Assembly: GCA_023390335.1 (NCBI GenBank)
Contig: JAEWCZ010000066.1
Span: forward strand, 558,001 to 622,000
Length of the DNA stretch: 64,000 bases
Direction of reading: 5' to 3'
DNA from: Bacillota bacterium
GTDB taxonomy: Bacteria > Bacillota > Clostridia > Acetivibrionales > DSM-1351
The position numbers were made by a program, and so were the translations under genes. The notes beneath the pieces were generated by a model. The model was not told the origin of the DNA, made no database searches, and saw only the letters and a program-made list of their open reading frames with translations. Of this stretch, positions 52,064 through 61,019 are shown in pieces (within the stretch, counting starts at the first letter, position 1; each line of letters starts with the position of its first letter).

Positions 52064-53575
52064 ATGGACAAGAACATTAAGCTAAGAGTTTCGCAAATTG
52101 AAAAATCCTTTCCAGGGGTTAAAGCTCTTGATAAAATCGATTTTACTGTAAAAAAAGGTACTGTGCATGTATTGTGTGGGGAAAACGGAGCAGGAAAGTC
52201 AACATTGATGAAGATAATCAACGGGATATACCAACCCGACGGTGGTGAGATATTCATTGATGAGAAACCTGTAAAAATCAATAATCCCATACAGGCTAGG
52301 AATCTTGGTATATCAATGATTTTTCAGGAAATGAACTACGTTCCCGAAATGACGGTAGAGGAAAACCTGTTTTTAGGCAACCTGCCAGTCAACAGATTTG
52401 GAAATGTAAACTGGAAAGAAGTTAGAACCCGTACAAAGGAATTATTAAAAAAGGAAAATCTGCCTTATTTACCTACCACACTGCTAAAGGATTTGACAGT
52501 TTCCGATATCCAGATGTTAGAGATTTTGAAGGCAATATCATACAACTCCGATATTATTATCATGGATGAACCGACTTCGGCCATTACGCAAAAAGAAGTT
52601 GAGAAGCTCTTCAAAAAAATTGATGAACTAAAAGCCAGAGGAGTATGCATCATTTATATTTCTCACAAACTGGATGAAATATTCCAGATAGCTGATGAAA
52701 TAACAGTATTCAGAGACGGAACAGTTGTTGAGAGCCATCCGAAGGAAGAACTTGACATCGAAACCGTAATCGCACTAATGGTTGGACGTAAGTTGACCAA
52801 CACTTATCCAAAAGAAGAAATTAAAATCGGAGACAAGTTACTTGAGGTTAAAAAATTAAGCAACGGAAACGTATACCATGATGTCAGTTTTCACCTTAAA
52901 AAAGGCGAAATAATAGGTTTTGCCGGACTTATGGGGGCAGGAAGAACTGAAGTTATGAGATCACTCTTCGGACTGGACCCTATTTCATCAGGAACAGTTA
53001 ATTTCAAGGGAGAAGAAGTAAAAGTAAAAAATGTAAGACAGATTATTGAAAAAGGACTGGTAATGCTATCAGAAGACAGAAGAAGGTATGGTATTATTCC
53101 GGTCAGATCAGTAAGAGAGAATACAACATTGGCCTTTCTACAGAAGGTATTTTACGCATTTAAGTATCACAAGAAGGTTGAACGCAGTATTGTATCAGAT
53201 ATGTTTGAAAAAATGAGGGTAAAAACTCCTACTTTGGAAACACCGATTGCATCACTGAGTGGTGGAAACCAGCAGAAAGTATTGTTGGCAAAGTGGATGA
53301 TAAGAAACCCAGATGTTCTTATATTGGACGAACCTACCCGTGGTATTGACGTAGGTGCTAAATTCGAAATATACAAACTAATGACTAATTTAGCAAAAGA
53401 AGGTAAGGGTGTAATAATGGTTTCATCCGAACTTCCTGAGCTTATAGGTATGTGTGACAGGATTTATGTAATGTCAAAGGGTGCAGTAACAGGTGAAATT
53501 AAACGAGAAGATTTTTCCCAGGAGCTCATTATGAAATACGCTACTGGAACTTTAACATCAGATGAGGTGAAATAA
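52064..53575 (+). CDS. sugar ABC transporter ATPase, CUT2 (RbsA/XylG-like)
   Basis: 503 residues from ATG 52064 (GGGAG six bases ahead), preferred to ATG 51995 because family members begin with the ISKSFPGVKAL-type motif near the N-terminus (here VSQIEKSFPGVKALDKIDF). Two fused ATPase halves are visible: the first with Walker A CGENGAGKST and Walker B IIIMDEPTSA, the second with degenerate Walker A GLMGAGRTEVM, signature LSGGNQQKV and VLILDEPTRGIDVG. It powers uptake of a monosaccharide through the permease encoded next. The stop is one base before the permease ATG, showing coupling. Confidence 0.93.
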   Translation: MDKNIKLRVSQIEKSFPGVKALDKIDFTVKKGTVHVLCGENGAGKSTLMKIINGIYQPDGGEIFIDEKPVKINNPIQARNLGISMIFQEMNYVPEMTVEENLFLGNLPVNRFGNVNWKEVRTRTKELLKKENLPYLPTTLLKDLTVSDIQMLEILKAISYNSDIIIMDEPTSAITQKEVEKLFKKIDELKARGVCIIYISHKLDEIFQIADEITVFRDGTVVESHPKEELDIETVIALMVGRKLTNTYPKEEIKIGDKLLEVKKLSNGNVYHDVSFHLKKGEIIGFAGLMGAGRTEVMRSLFGLDPISSGTVNFKGEEVKVKNVRQIIEKGLVMLSEDRRRYGIIPVRSVRENTTLAFLQKVFYAFKYHKKVERSIVSDMFEKMRVKTPTLETPIASLSGGNQQKVLLAKWMIRNPDVLILDEPTRGIDVGAKFEIYKLMTNLAKEGKGVIMVSSELPELIGMCDRIYVMSKGAVTGEIKREDFSQELIMKYATGTLTSDEVK

Positions 53576-53576
53576 A

Positions 53577-54587
53577 ATGGATTTAAGAAATAATAACCTA
53601 TGGAATACGGCAAAAAAGAAATACAGTATTTTTATGGTACTGTTTGTATTATTCATAATATGTTCATTGGCAAACCCAAACTTTTTAACAACCAGCAACT
53701 TGACAAATATCTCAAGACAGTTGGCAGTTACAACAATTCTTGCTTTTGGTCAGACAATATTAATTATCTCAGGAATGCTTGACTTGTCGCAAGGTTCCGT
53801 GTTGGCTCTTTCAGGTGTATTTGCAATATCTGCTTATAAAGCAACTGGATCACTGGTTATTGCGGTTCTGGTAGGTATAATTACCGGTGTTGTGTGTAAC
53901 TTTATAAATGCGATGATGATCAGTACCTTTAAGGCTCCGCCGTTTATTGCAACATTGGCAATGCTAACAATGGCAAGAGGTGTAGCGCTGCTTTATACCA
54001 AAGGACAAAACATTTTACAGCTTGACAAGTTTGTAATATTCGGACAAGGTTCAGTAGGCGTTATTCCAATACCTATAATATTCCTTGTAGTATTAGCAAT
54101 AGTAACATGGTATATATTGAAACATACTAGGGTTGGACGTTCTCTGTACGCTGTAGGTGGAAATGAAGAAGCATCAATAGCATCAGGAATTAATGTTCAC
54201 AGAGTTAAATACATTGCGTTCATAATCAATGGTATTTTCGTAGGATTGGCAGGCGTACTCTTTATGTCACGTGTTAATGCAGGTCTTCCAAATGGTGCTG
54301 TTGGTTACGAGTTTACAGCTTTAACAGCAGCTATCATCGGTGGAACCAGCTTCTCAGGTGGTGTTGGAACTGCAACAGGTACATTGGCCGGTGCGTTTAT
54401 AGTAGGTTTCCTTGACAATATCATGAACCTTACTAGCGTGGACTCATATATGCAGCAGATTGTAAGAGGTGCAATTATAGCTCTAGCGGTTATATACGAT
54501 ATTCAGTCTAAAAACCGTAGAACAAAGAGTACACTTGGAAGAATAGAAGATAAACAAAAAAACAAAAAAGAAGTAGTAAAGAAATAA
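53577..54587 (+). CDS. sugar ABC transporter permease, CUT2 (RbsC/XylH-like)
   Basis: 336 residues with 8-10 membrane helices of the branched-chain/ribose permease type: FLTTSNLTNISRQLAVTTIL, LIISGMLDLSQGSVLALSGV, FKAPPFIATLAMLTMARGVA, YAVGGNEEASIASGINV, and AIIGGTSFSGGVGTATGTLA, which is the signature of this family. It forms the membrane channel with the upstream ATPase. The tail is lysine-rich (KQKNKKEVVKK). A 7-bp hairpin lies just after the stop, before the binding-protein gene. Confidence 0.93.
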   Translation: MDLRNNNLWNTAKKKYSIFMVLFVLFIICSLANPNFLTTSNLTNISRQLAVTTILAFGQTILIISGMLDLSQGSVLALSGVFAISAYKATGSLVIAVLVGIITGVVCNFINAMMISTFKAPPFIATLAMLTMARGVALLYTKGQNILQLDKFVIFGQGSVGVIPIPIIFLVVLAIVTWYILKHTRVGRSLYAVGGNEEASIASGINVHRVKYIAFIINGIFVGLAGVLFMSRVNAGLPNGAVGYEFTALTAAIIGGTSFSGGVGTATGTLAGAFIVGFLDNIMNLTSVDSYMQQIVRGAIIALAVIYDIQSKNRRTKSTLGRIEDKQKNKKEVVKK

Positions 54588-54600
54588 TTTAACTCAAATT

Positions 54601-54617
54601 AAACAGCTCTGCTGTTT
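54601..54617 (+). other. intercistronic hairpin
   Basis: AAACAGC-TCT-GCTGTTT, a perfect 7-bp stem between permease and binding-protein genes, without a T run. Such hairpins often protect the downstream message and raise binding-protein yield; here that is an inference. Confidence 0.45.
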
Positions 54618-54667
54618 AAATAATAAAAACAAATCTATAAAAATCTATTAAAAGGATGGACACACAG

Positions 54668-55663
54668 ATGAAGAAGAAATTAATCAGCGTACTATCAATG
54701 TCACTGGCAATTACTTTTCTGGCAGCATGTGGATCAGGAACACCTAAAACTTCAGATTCAACATCTACAGGCGGAAGTGGATCAAAGAGCTATAAGGTAG
54801 CATATATAGCTCGTGCTCAATCTGACTCATTTGCAGCTTGGCTTGCAAATGCTGTAAAGGATGAAGCTAAAAAGTATCCAGACATTAAGCTTGATGTATT
54901 TGATGGTCAGGCAAATGATGATACTGAAAACTCAATGATAGAAAATGCTATAACAAATAAGTATGATTTGGTTATTGTTCAGCCTAATAATGGTGAAGCT
55001 CAAAGACCTTACGTAGAAAAAGTAGTTAAGGCAGGAATCTTTGCAATTACAACAAATGCTCGTATTTCAGGAATTGAAGGAGCATCATCAGTAGACGCAA
55101 ATCCTTATGAGCAGGCTGGAGTAAATGCTCGTGCAGCATTAGAACAGATTCCACAAAACGCTAAAGTTGTAGTATTAGACGGACCTTCAGGAAACTTCCA
55201 TGCTGATGAAAGACGTAAGAGCTGGCAGAAGGAATTCTTTGAAAAACGTCCAGATGTTAAAATCGTTGGCGAACAGATTGCAAACTGGAACAAAGACGAA
55301 GCTATGAAGTATATGGAAGACTGGATACAGTCAAATGACAAAATTGACGCAGTTATCTCAATGAATGACAACATGGCAGCAGGAGCACTTGAAGTAGTTA
55401 AAGACAATCCAAAGTACAAAAATATGCTTGCATACGGTGTTGACGGAACAGCAGAAGCATTGCTTCTAATTCAAGAAGGTAGAATGACTTCAACTTGTAT
55501 GCAGAGCGCATACGACCTTGCTACAAAATTGCTTGAAACAAGTAATAAGCTTTTAACTGGTGGAGAAAAGCAAGTTGATACTGATATCGGCAACCCACTT
55601 GTAAATAAAGATAATGTACAGCAATATATAGATATTTTGAAAAAGTCCGGAGCTATTAAGTAA
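54668..55663 (+). CDS. sugar-binding lipoprotein, CUT2 type (RbsB-like)
   Basis: 331 residues from ATG 54668, chosen because AAAGGATGG is 9 bases ahead; the ATG at 54656 lies within that ribosome site. A lipoprotein signal peptide ends in the lipobox FLAAC, followed by a Gly/Ser/Thr-rich linker. The mature protein is a periplasmic-binding-protein type I fold: YKVAYIARAQSDSFAAWLAN, DVFDGQANDDTENSMIENAI, DLVIVQPNNGEAQRPYVEK, VVVLDGPSGNFHADERRKSW, DAVISMNDNMAAGALEVVKD. It is tethered outside the membrane and delivers sugar to the permease. The ligand cannot be read from the sequence; ribose, xylose, galactose and polyols are all possible. Confidence 0.92.
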   Translation: MKKKLISVLSMSLAITFLAACGSGTPKTSDSTSTGGSGSKSYKVAYIARAQSDSFAAWLANAVKDEAKKYPDIKLDVFDGQANDDTENSMIENAITNKYDLVIVQPNNGEAQRPYVEKVVKAGIFAITTNARISGIEGASSVDANPYEQAGVNARAALEQIPQNAKVVVLDGPSGNFHADERRKSWQKEFFEKRPDVKIVGEQIANWNKDEAMKYMEDWIQSNDKIDAVISMNDNMAAGALEVVKDNPKYKNMLAYGVDGTAEALLLIQEGRMTSTCMQSAYDLATKLLETSNKLLTGGEKQVDTDIGNPLVNKDNVQQYIDILKKSGAIK

Positions 55664-55680
55664 TACTTGTACCATTAAAA

Positions 55681-55721
55681 ATACAAAGGTACGTGAAAAC
55701 AATATTCACGTATCTTTGTAT
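55681..55721 (+). terminator. stem-loop after the binding-protein gene
   Basis: ATACAAAGGTACGTGAA / TTCACGTATCTTTGTAT, a long stem with one mismatch and a short AT-rich tail; partial terminator before the dehydrogenase gene. Confidence 0.65.
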
Positions 55722-55841
55722 TGTATATTTTACCTTTTGAGTGTATTATAAAAAGAAGTTAATTAAAGTGTTTTATAAAAGATGAAAATAAAGTTTGTTT
55801 GAATATAAATTTTATAGAATAAATGTGTGGAGGTTTTTATT

Positions 55842-56882
55842 ATGAAAAACAGAGCGGCTTATATGACCGGAATAAACAAAATGGAGATAAGGGACATCGA
55901 GGTTCCAAAGCTCAGAGAAAAGGATGTACTTGTAAAACTTGAGTACGTAGGAGTTTGCGGTTCTGACGTACACTATCTTGAGCATGGAAAAATCGGTGAT
56001 TTTATAGTAAACGGAGATTTCATACTTGGACATGAATGTGCTGGAACTGTTGTTGAAATTGGCAGCGGTGTGCAAAACTTGCAGGTTGGAGATAAGGTTG
56101 CTTTAGAGCCGGGAATAACTTGCGGACAATGCGAATTCTGTAAAACAGGAAGATACAATCTTTGCCCGGATGTAGAATTTTTGGCAACACCGCCATACCA
56201 CGGTTCATTAATGAACTATATCGCTTTCCCTGAAAACATGTGCTTTAAACTGCCTAATAACATAACAACAAAAGAGGGCGCATTGGTTGAACCTTTGGCT
56301 GTTGGTATGCACTCAGCAAATCAGGGAGATGTTAAGCTGGGAAGCTCAGTTGTTATTCTTGGAGCAGGTACAATAGGGCTTGTTACATTGCTTGCATGTA
56401 AAGCAAACGGAGCAACTGATATTACTGTAGTTGACGTAATACCAAAGAGACTTGAATATGCTATGAAGCTTGGAGCAACTAGCACAATAAATGCAGCAGA
56501 AACTGATGTATTCGCTGAAATAGACAAACTTACTGACAAAAAGGGAGTGGATGTTGTTATAGAAACTGCCGGTTCTGCAAGAACTATTTCACAGACTCCG
56601 TACCTTGTTAAAAACGGCGGTACCATTGTTCTCGTAGGTTTGGCTCCACAGGATATAATTGAATTCAATTTTGCAAAGATTATGGCAAAGGAAGCTACAA
56701 TTAAATCCGTTTTCCGTTACAAAAATATATACCCTACAGCTATAAAGGCTATATCAAAAGGTATTATTGACATAACAGGTATAGTAACACACGAATTTGA
56801 TTTTGATGATGTTGCAAATGCATTTGATTATGTAATAAACAACAAGCAGGATGTTGTTAAGGCAGTAATTAAAATAGACTAA
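55842..56882 (+). CDS. zinc-dependent polyol (sorbitol/xylitol-type) dehydrogenase
   Basis: 346 residues from ATG 55842 (GGAGG 8 bases ahead). Medium-chain dehydrogenase features: GVCGSDVHYLEHG with the catalytic-zinc Cys, GHECAGTVVEIGSG with His and Glu, the four-cysteine structural zinc loop CGQCEFCKTGRYNLC, and the NAD-binding VVILGAGTIGLVTLLACKA, with VVDVIPKRL suggesting NAD preference. It oxidises a polyol such as sorbitol or xylitol to the keto sugar, or runs in reverse. It follows the CUT2 operon with 178 bases and its own partial leader, so it probably handles the transported sugar. The exact substrate is not determined by sequence. Confidence 0.9.
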   Translation: MKNRAAYMTGINKMEIRDIEVPKLREKDVLVKLEYVGVCGSDVHYLEHGKIGDFIVNGDFILGHECAGTVVEIGSGVQNLQVGDKVALEPGITCGQCEFCKTGRYNLCPDVEFLATPPYHGSLMNYIAFPENMCFKLPNNITTKEGALVEPLAVGMHSANQGDVKLGSSVVILGAGTIGLVTLLACKANGATDITVVDVIPKRLEYAMKLGATSTINAAETDVFAEIDKLTDKKGVDVVIETAGSARTISQTPYLVKNGGTIVLVGLAPQDIIEFNFAKIMAKEATIKSVFRYKNIYPTAIKAISKGIIDITGIVTHEFDFDDVANAFDYVINNKQDVVKAVIKID

Positions 56883-56915
56883 TTTTAATCTTCCATAAAT
56901 AAACTCCTAATTTAT

Positions 56916-56944
56916 CCGCCGGTGAAAAACCGGCGGTTTTTTTT
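56916..56944 (+). terminator. intrinsic terminator of the dehydrogenase gene
   Basis: CCGCCGGT / ACCGGCGG stem, loop GAAAA and eight T residues, a strong terminator. Confidence 0.88.
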
Positions 56945-56957
56945 GTTATTTGCATAA

Positions 56958-56989
56958 TAAAAAACGCTATGGGTTACATAGCGTTTTTT
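56958..56989 (-). terminator. terminator of the NlpC/P60 gene (bidirectional shape)
   Basis: AAAAAACGCTATG / CATAGCGTTTTTT, with A and T runs on either side, lying 13 bases after the minus-strand stop; it can stop transcription from both directions. Confidence 0.82.
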
Positions 56990-57001
56990 GTACTTTTAAC
57001 T

Positions 57002-58633
57002 CTAAAATATTCTAAATGCACAAACAAAATTCCTTGTCCAGTAGGAAGAAGTTATATTTGTTATTCGAACTCTGCCCTGGCTTGATGATGCATCGATCAT
57101 CTGATTGCCGCCTAATGCAATACCCACATGTCCGTTGTATGTAATAATATCACCGCGTTTAATACTACTCATACTGGAAATCCTTCTATATCTACCATTT
57201 CCGGCCCATCCTCCGGAGGTCATATAACCTTGTCTGACGCCTGAGTTTTTTAATACCCAGTAAACAAATCCCGAACAATCAAAGGTATTTGGCCCTTTTG
57301 CACCATATACATATCTGCTTCCAAGTTTTGATTTGGCTACTGATATAAGCCTTTCGACGCTTGGACTAACAAAGCCTCCACTGTTGCTACCACCGGAGTT
57401 GTTTCCTCCGCCTGAATTACTTGATCCCCCTGAATTGTTACCTTTCGAGCCACTTCCAGAGCCCCCGGTCCACTCTCTTGCATTAGGTGAAAGGAGTTTA
57501 GCTATTGTTTGTGAACCTACTTTACCGTCCTGTCCCAAACCATTTCTAGACTGGAAGTTAAGAACAGCATTATGTGTGTCGGAGCCGAAATAACCAGTTA
57601 CACCTTTCAAATATCCAAGCTTTTTAAGGTATGTCTGAACTTTTGTTACATCATCTCCGCTATCGCCTATATCCAGTGCATTTTCAGTTGCATCTGGAGA
57701 CATAAGTAAATCTTTTGTAACCGGACCTATAAAACCATCAGAAATCAAACCGTTATTTTCCTGAAAACGCTTTACTGCAAGAACGGTATCATCGTCATAC
57801 TTGCCGTTGGGTTTTGCAGTCAGATAACCAAGCTCGTATAATCTTTGTTTATATTGAAGTATTTCACTGTTTTCATCGCCCAAATAAAAGGACATAGGAA
57901 CTGCTTTTGCCGAATATAAAATTTCTCTTGTTTGCTTACCTACATTACCGTCATCGTAAAGTCCGTTTCTTTTCTGAAACTCCTTTACAGCAGCGTCGGT
58001 ATCTGTACCGAAATAACCAGTTGCCTTATCTATGTATCCCAATTCATACAAACGTTCTTGAAGCTGCTGTACATCAGTTCCTTCAGCTTCAAGGGAAACG
58101 GTATATGCTTTTGCACCGTCTGAAAGCAGAAGCTCATATGTTTTCGCATCAACTTCACCTGTTATAGTTAACTTATTTTTACGCTGAAATAATTCTATTG
58201 CGAATTGAAGCGGTTCTCCGAATTCATCAGTCGGTTCGTCGATTTCAAGATAATCTAAATCCATGAGTTTCTTTTGAATAACAGTAACAGTACTGTCTTT
58301 TACGCCTAACTTTATAACATCACCTTGTAAAGGATTCAAAGGAGTTTTTCCACGGGATGTTTTAGTTAAAGCAGTGGGTTCTGATGTAGTTTTAGAATAC
58401 TTCTGTACTGCTGTTTGGCTGGATACTGCTGCTGAACTTTCTTGTTTATCTGAAACAACGAATTTAGAACTTGGGGGCGGCAAAGTGAAAACAATTACTG
58501 CCGTAAGGGCCAGGGCTGCTGCACCTGAGCATGAAATAACTATATATTTATATTTCGAGGGATATTTATTTTTATAATTTTTAATATTCTTGGGTATATT
58601 ACTTATTAAACTTTTTATCTTTTTTAAATTCAT
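57002..58633 (-). CDS. secreted NlpC/P60 cell-wall hydrolase with peptidoglycan-binding repeats
   Basis: 543 residues. One membrane helix near residues 30-50 (YIVISCSGAAALALTAVIVF) anchors or exports the protein. Four peptidoglycan-binding (PGB_1) repeats follow, e.g. VTVIQKKLMDLDYLEIDEPT, VQQLQERLYELGYIDKATGY, ILQYKQRLYELGYLTAKPNG and VTKVQTYLKKLGYLKGVTGY, each ending in a variant of AVKxFQxxNGL. A Gly/Ser/Asn-rich linker of about 35 residues leads to an NlpC/P60 domain with Cys in NTFDCSGFVYWVLKNSG, His in GHVGIALGG and a final polar residue further on. It should cut peptide stems of peptidoglycan between D-Glu and the diamino acid, outside the membrane. The ribosome site GGAGAG is ahead of the ATG. 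Role in growth or separation is inferred. Confidence 0.93.
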   Translation of the reverse strand: MNLKKIKSLISNIPKNIKNYKNKYPSKYKYIVISCSGAAALALTAVIVFTLPPPSSKFVVSDKQESSAAVSSQTAVQKYSKTTSEPTALTKTSRGKTPLNPLQGDVIKLGVKDSTVTVIQKKLMDLDYLEIDEPTDEFGEPLQFAIELFQRKNKLTITGEVDAKTYELLLSDGAKAYTVSLEAEGTDVQQLQERLYELGYIDKATGYFGTDTDAAVKEFQKRNGLYDDGNVGKQTREILYSAKAVPMSFYLGDENSEILQYKQRLYELGYLTAKPNGKYDDDTVLAVKRFQENNGLISDGFIGPVTKDLLMSPDATENALDIGDSGDDVTKVQTYLKKLGYLKGVTGYFGSDTHNAVLNFQSRNGLGQDGKVGSQTIAKLLSPNAREWTGGSGSGSKGNNSGGSSNSGGGNNSGGSNSGGFVSPSVERLISVAKSKLGSRYVYGAKGPNTFDCSGFVYWVLKNSGVRQGYMTSGGWAGNGRYRRISSMSSIKRGDIITYNGHVGIALGGNQMIDASSSQGRVRITNITSSYWTRNFVCAFRIF

Positions 58634-59055
58634 AATCTCTCCAATTCCTATTTTGTATTTTATTTGACGCTTTTTTCAAATAAAAGTAATGTATAAATAG
58701 GAACATCAAGATAAACAAAGATTAGCCAAAAGAAATTAAAACACAAGAGTATAGCCGTATATATGTATATAATGTAAAGTATATTTATGCCCCTAAAATA
58801 CACAACTTTTGTTATGAATATTTATATTTTATCATAAATTTGAAGAGATTGATATTAAAGTTACTTTACAATTACAAAAAGGTTACTTTCTTGTAGCTTT
58901 TCATATATAAATCCGTAAAAAATTATATCAATGATTGCTTCTAAGATATTCGCCGACAAACAACTGCAAATATCTTTAACTAAAGCTCCCATTGATACAA
59001 TTTAAAAAATATATATATTAATTTTGCAACAGTCCCTGTAATTTTAAATTTTCAA
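58634..59055 (-). other. non-coding stretch upstream of the wall hydrolase
   Basis: 422 AT-rich bases between two minus-strand genes. I see no gene, no clear promoter pair and no strong hairpin. It should contain the hydrolase promoter and the end of the MORN-like transcript. Confidence 0.5.
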
Positions 59056-60024
59056 TCAGATGTAATTACTTTTTTTACACAAGCTGCAGCTTGAGCAGTC
59101 AGTACATGACAGTTTTGCCTCTGAATCCGGGACGGAATCATTTATTACCGTAAATCTTGTTGTATTAATATCATATATACGCTTCTTGTCACTATTAAAT
59201 TTTACATAATGCCCTTCAAAAGAAATTTCCAGAGGTACTAGAGAAAATACACCTTCTTCGAAAGGATCAGGTTTAACAATTGCTTTCATTGTTTCAAAGG
59301 AGCCGTCTTTTTCAAAGATAGCCACCTTGCTGCCACTTGTGCAAAGCGCTTGTATATTTTCTCTTTCTGTAAAGACTAATGAATTGCAATCGGCATTTAT
59401 ACCAACAGCATTTTCGTTGTAGGCTGTTAATTCACCGATAAGAGTAGGCACCACAATTGGATAGGCAGGCTCCACTGATTTTAGTTTTCCGTTTTCATAT
59501 AAAGAAAATCCTATTCTAACTGGAAGAAGTCTGTCGGCATTTTTGAGAATGACAATTTCACCTGGCCAGAGGGTCATTGATCTAAGGTTACCGCCTTCAT
59601 AAAAACAAAGGCCTATTATTTTTGTTTTAAAGCTGCCGAAAGGGAAATGAAACTGAAATTCTTCACAAAGTTGTTCCTCATCTTCTTGGCTCCAATACCC
59701 GCTTAGTTTACCATTTAACGGAAAAATTCGTTTCAGGCTACCACTTTCATAAAACGTAACAAGTTCTGTGGGGAAAGTACCCAGCGGTGTTTTTATTAAG
59801 GTTGAGGATTCCAAAGAAATACTTTTAACTTTTCCGCTTTCATAAAACGAAATTGAATGACAGTATTTTTTTCGTACTTCATCTGCACCATATTTAGGAA
59901 TCAAATCGCCGTATTTAGTTTTAATCACATTTTTTTCACATAGTATACATTCTTTAATTCTTCCGCTTTCAAAACAAAAAGCACTGACAATACCCAAGAG
60001 ATTTTCACGAATATTTTCTGACAT
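59056..60024 (-). CDS. MORN-like repeat protein with a C-terminal CxxCxxCxxC tail
   Basis: 322 residues with AAAGGAGG ahead of the ATG. At least five copies of a short repeat of the type [CFY]-x-E-[SG]-G-x-[IVL]-[KR] are visible: CFESGRIKECIL, FYESGKVKSISL, FYESGSLKRIFPL, CFYEGGNLRSMTL and LYENGKLKSVEP, each starting a beta hairpin, like MORN_2 repeats of YwqK-type proteins. The last 20 residues contain CTDCSSCSLCKK, four cysteines with two-residue spacing, suited to a metal or Fe-S cluster. It is 29 bases after the AnfO-like gene on the same strand and next to the nif cluster, so a role in nitrogenase maturation or metal handling is possible but unproven. No family name is claimed. Confidence 0.65.
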   Translation of the reverse strand: MSENIRENLLGIVSAFCFESGRIKECILCEKNVIKTKYGDLIPKYGADEVRKKYCHSISFYESGKVKSISLESSTLIKTPLGTFPTELVTFYESGSLKRIFPLNGKLSGYWSQEDEEQLCEEFQFHFPFGSFKTKIIGLCFYEGGNLRSMTLWPGEIVILKNADRLLPVRIGFSLYENGKLKSVEPAYPIVVPTLIGELTAYNENAVGINADCNSLVFTERENIQALCTSGSKVAIFEKDGSFETMKAIVKPDPFEEGVFSLVPLEISFEGHYVKFNSDKKRIYDINTTRFTVINDSVPDSEAKLSCTDCSSCSLCKKSNYI

Positions 60025-60053
60025 ATTGGCAACCTCCTTTTATAATAGAACAT

Positions 60054-60683
60054 TTAATATGAACATACATTATTTAATATGGAAACCTTGTACTTGTTAT
60101 CTCCGTTTTCTTCTATTGAATAGCTTAGGTTCAATCCAGGCAGTATATTGTCAAACCAGGGGGGAACATGGGAACATATAACCTCAAGCCTGAAAAAAGG
60201 GGTAGTTTCCAGAAATGGCTTGAGAGCTTTCTTAGAAGAAATTTCAGGGTGTTTGGCTTGAAGCTCCATTAGGTTTATGTAAAAAACTCCATTTTCTTCT
60301 GTTTCAATAGGTGAAAGTGCAACTTGCTTTGAATTCAAGGCTTCAGTTTTTAAACTATTGACTTCATTATAAATATCATCCAGAACACTGCTTGTAATGT
60401 CCTTGGCTTCAAATATTGCAAATCCCATCCGGTCAAATATGTTGTACGCAAGACCTGACATTACTTTACCGACTATTATCTTGCAATCTTCCAGTTCCTT
60501 AATAAGACTTTTGATATTTTCCCTAAGATCCGAAAGAGACATGTTAGTATTTATATAGTAACGGATTTCCTTAAATAGCTGCCAGTGGGTATTATTCTTA
60601 GTGTATATATTTATGCATGATCCTTTTTCAAAAGATGCAAGCTCTTCTTCTTCATTTACTAGCACTGCAATTTTTTTTGTCAT
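60054..60683 (-). CDS. AnfO-like nitrogenase accessory protein
   Basis: 209 residues with TAGGAGGT ahead of the ATG. The start KKIAVLVNEEEELASFEKGS, the segment YYINTNMSLSDLRENIKSLI and the following DCKIIVGKVMSGLAYNIFDR, plus a late PPWFDNILPGLNLSYS, fit the AnfO family, first seen beside Fe-only nitrogenase (anf) genes. AnfO function is poorly understood. Here it is divergent from nifH of a molybdenum-type cluster. Its transcript probably begins at about 60765 from TTGATT-N17-TATAAT and starts with a terminator-like hairpin (60722-60759) before the ribosome site. Identification is by recall of family features; the alternative is an unnamed nif-associated protein. Confidence 0.62.
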   Translation of the reverse strand: MTKKIAVLVNEEEELASFEKGSCINIYTKNNTHWQLFKEIRYYINTNMSLSDLRENIKSLIKELEDCKIIVGKVMSGLAYNIFDRMGFAIFEAKDITSSVLDDIYNEVNSLKTEALNSKQVALSPIETEENGVFYINLMELQAKHPEISSKKALKPFLETTPFFRLEVICSHVPPWFDNILPGLNLSYSIEENGDNKYKVSILNNVCSY

Positions 60684-60721
60684 AGATATACCTCCTACTT
60701 ATATTTATTTAAAAATACAAA

Positions 60722-60759
60722 AACGGGGCGACCAAGCTTTTAGCTTGATACGCCCCGTT
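60722..60759 (-). promoter_or_regulatory. terminator-like hairpin in the anfO-like leader
   Basis: On the minus strand AACGGGGCG pairs with CGCCCCGTT, with a nested CAAGC/GCTTG helix inside, directly followed by GTTTTTGTATTTTT and then, within about 25 bases, the AGGAGG of the AnfO-like gene. This is an intrinsic terminator placed between promoter and gene, so it probably attenuates the transcript. Confidence 0.65.
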
Positions 60760-60771
60760 GCATTTACTATT

Positions 60772-60800
60772 ATTATATGGTGAGCAAAAGAAATAATCAA
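60772..60800 (-). promoter_or_regulatory. promoter of the anfO-like gene (TTGATT-N17-TATAAT)
   Basis: Read on the minus strand, TTGATT (60800-60795) and TATAAT (60777-60772) are 17 bases apart. The start of transcription would be near 60765, just before the hairpin. Confidence 0.6.
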
Positions 60801-60870
60801 CATGTTCAATGAATAATAAATACGTATTTGTAAAAAACATACAAAAATACCTTCAATTTAGTAGTCATTA

Positions 60871-60899
60871 TTGACAAATTCGTGTATTGTGATTAATTT
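60871..60899 (+). promoter_or_regulatory. candidate nifH promoter (TTGACA-N17-TAATTT)
   Basis: A perfect TTGACA at 60871-60876, then TAATTT at 60894-60899 after 17 bases. This would start a leader of about 220 bases containing two terminators. No sigma-54 type GG-N10-GC element was seen. Confidence 0.5.
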
Positions 60900-60944
60900 C
60901 ATAAAGCTTTATACTCTTAGTAAGTTAAACAAATTAATAAACGC

Positions 60945-60994
60945 GACGACGAAGTCTCATTAATCCACTATGATGTGGATAATGGGACTTTTTT
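60945..60994 (+). terminator. nifH leader terminator 1 with overlapping small hairpin
   Basis: Stem AAGTCTCATTAATCCAC (60952-60968) pairs with GTGGATAATGGGACTT (60975-60990, one bulge, one wobble) and is followed by six T. Overlapping its 5' arm is a small hairpin GAC-GACGAA-GTC (60945-60956) that cannot coexist with it, an antiterminator-like layout. Confidence 0.72.
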
Positions 60995-61019
60995 AGTAGT
61001 AGCACAACATTAGCAAGTC

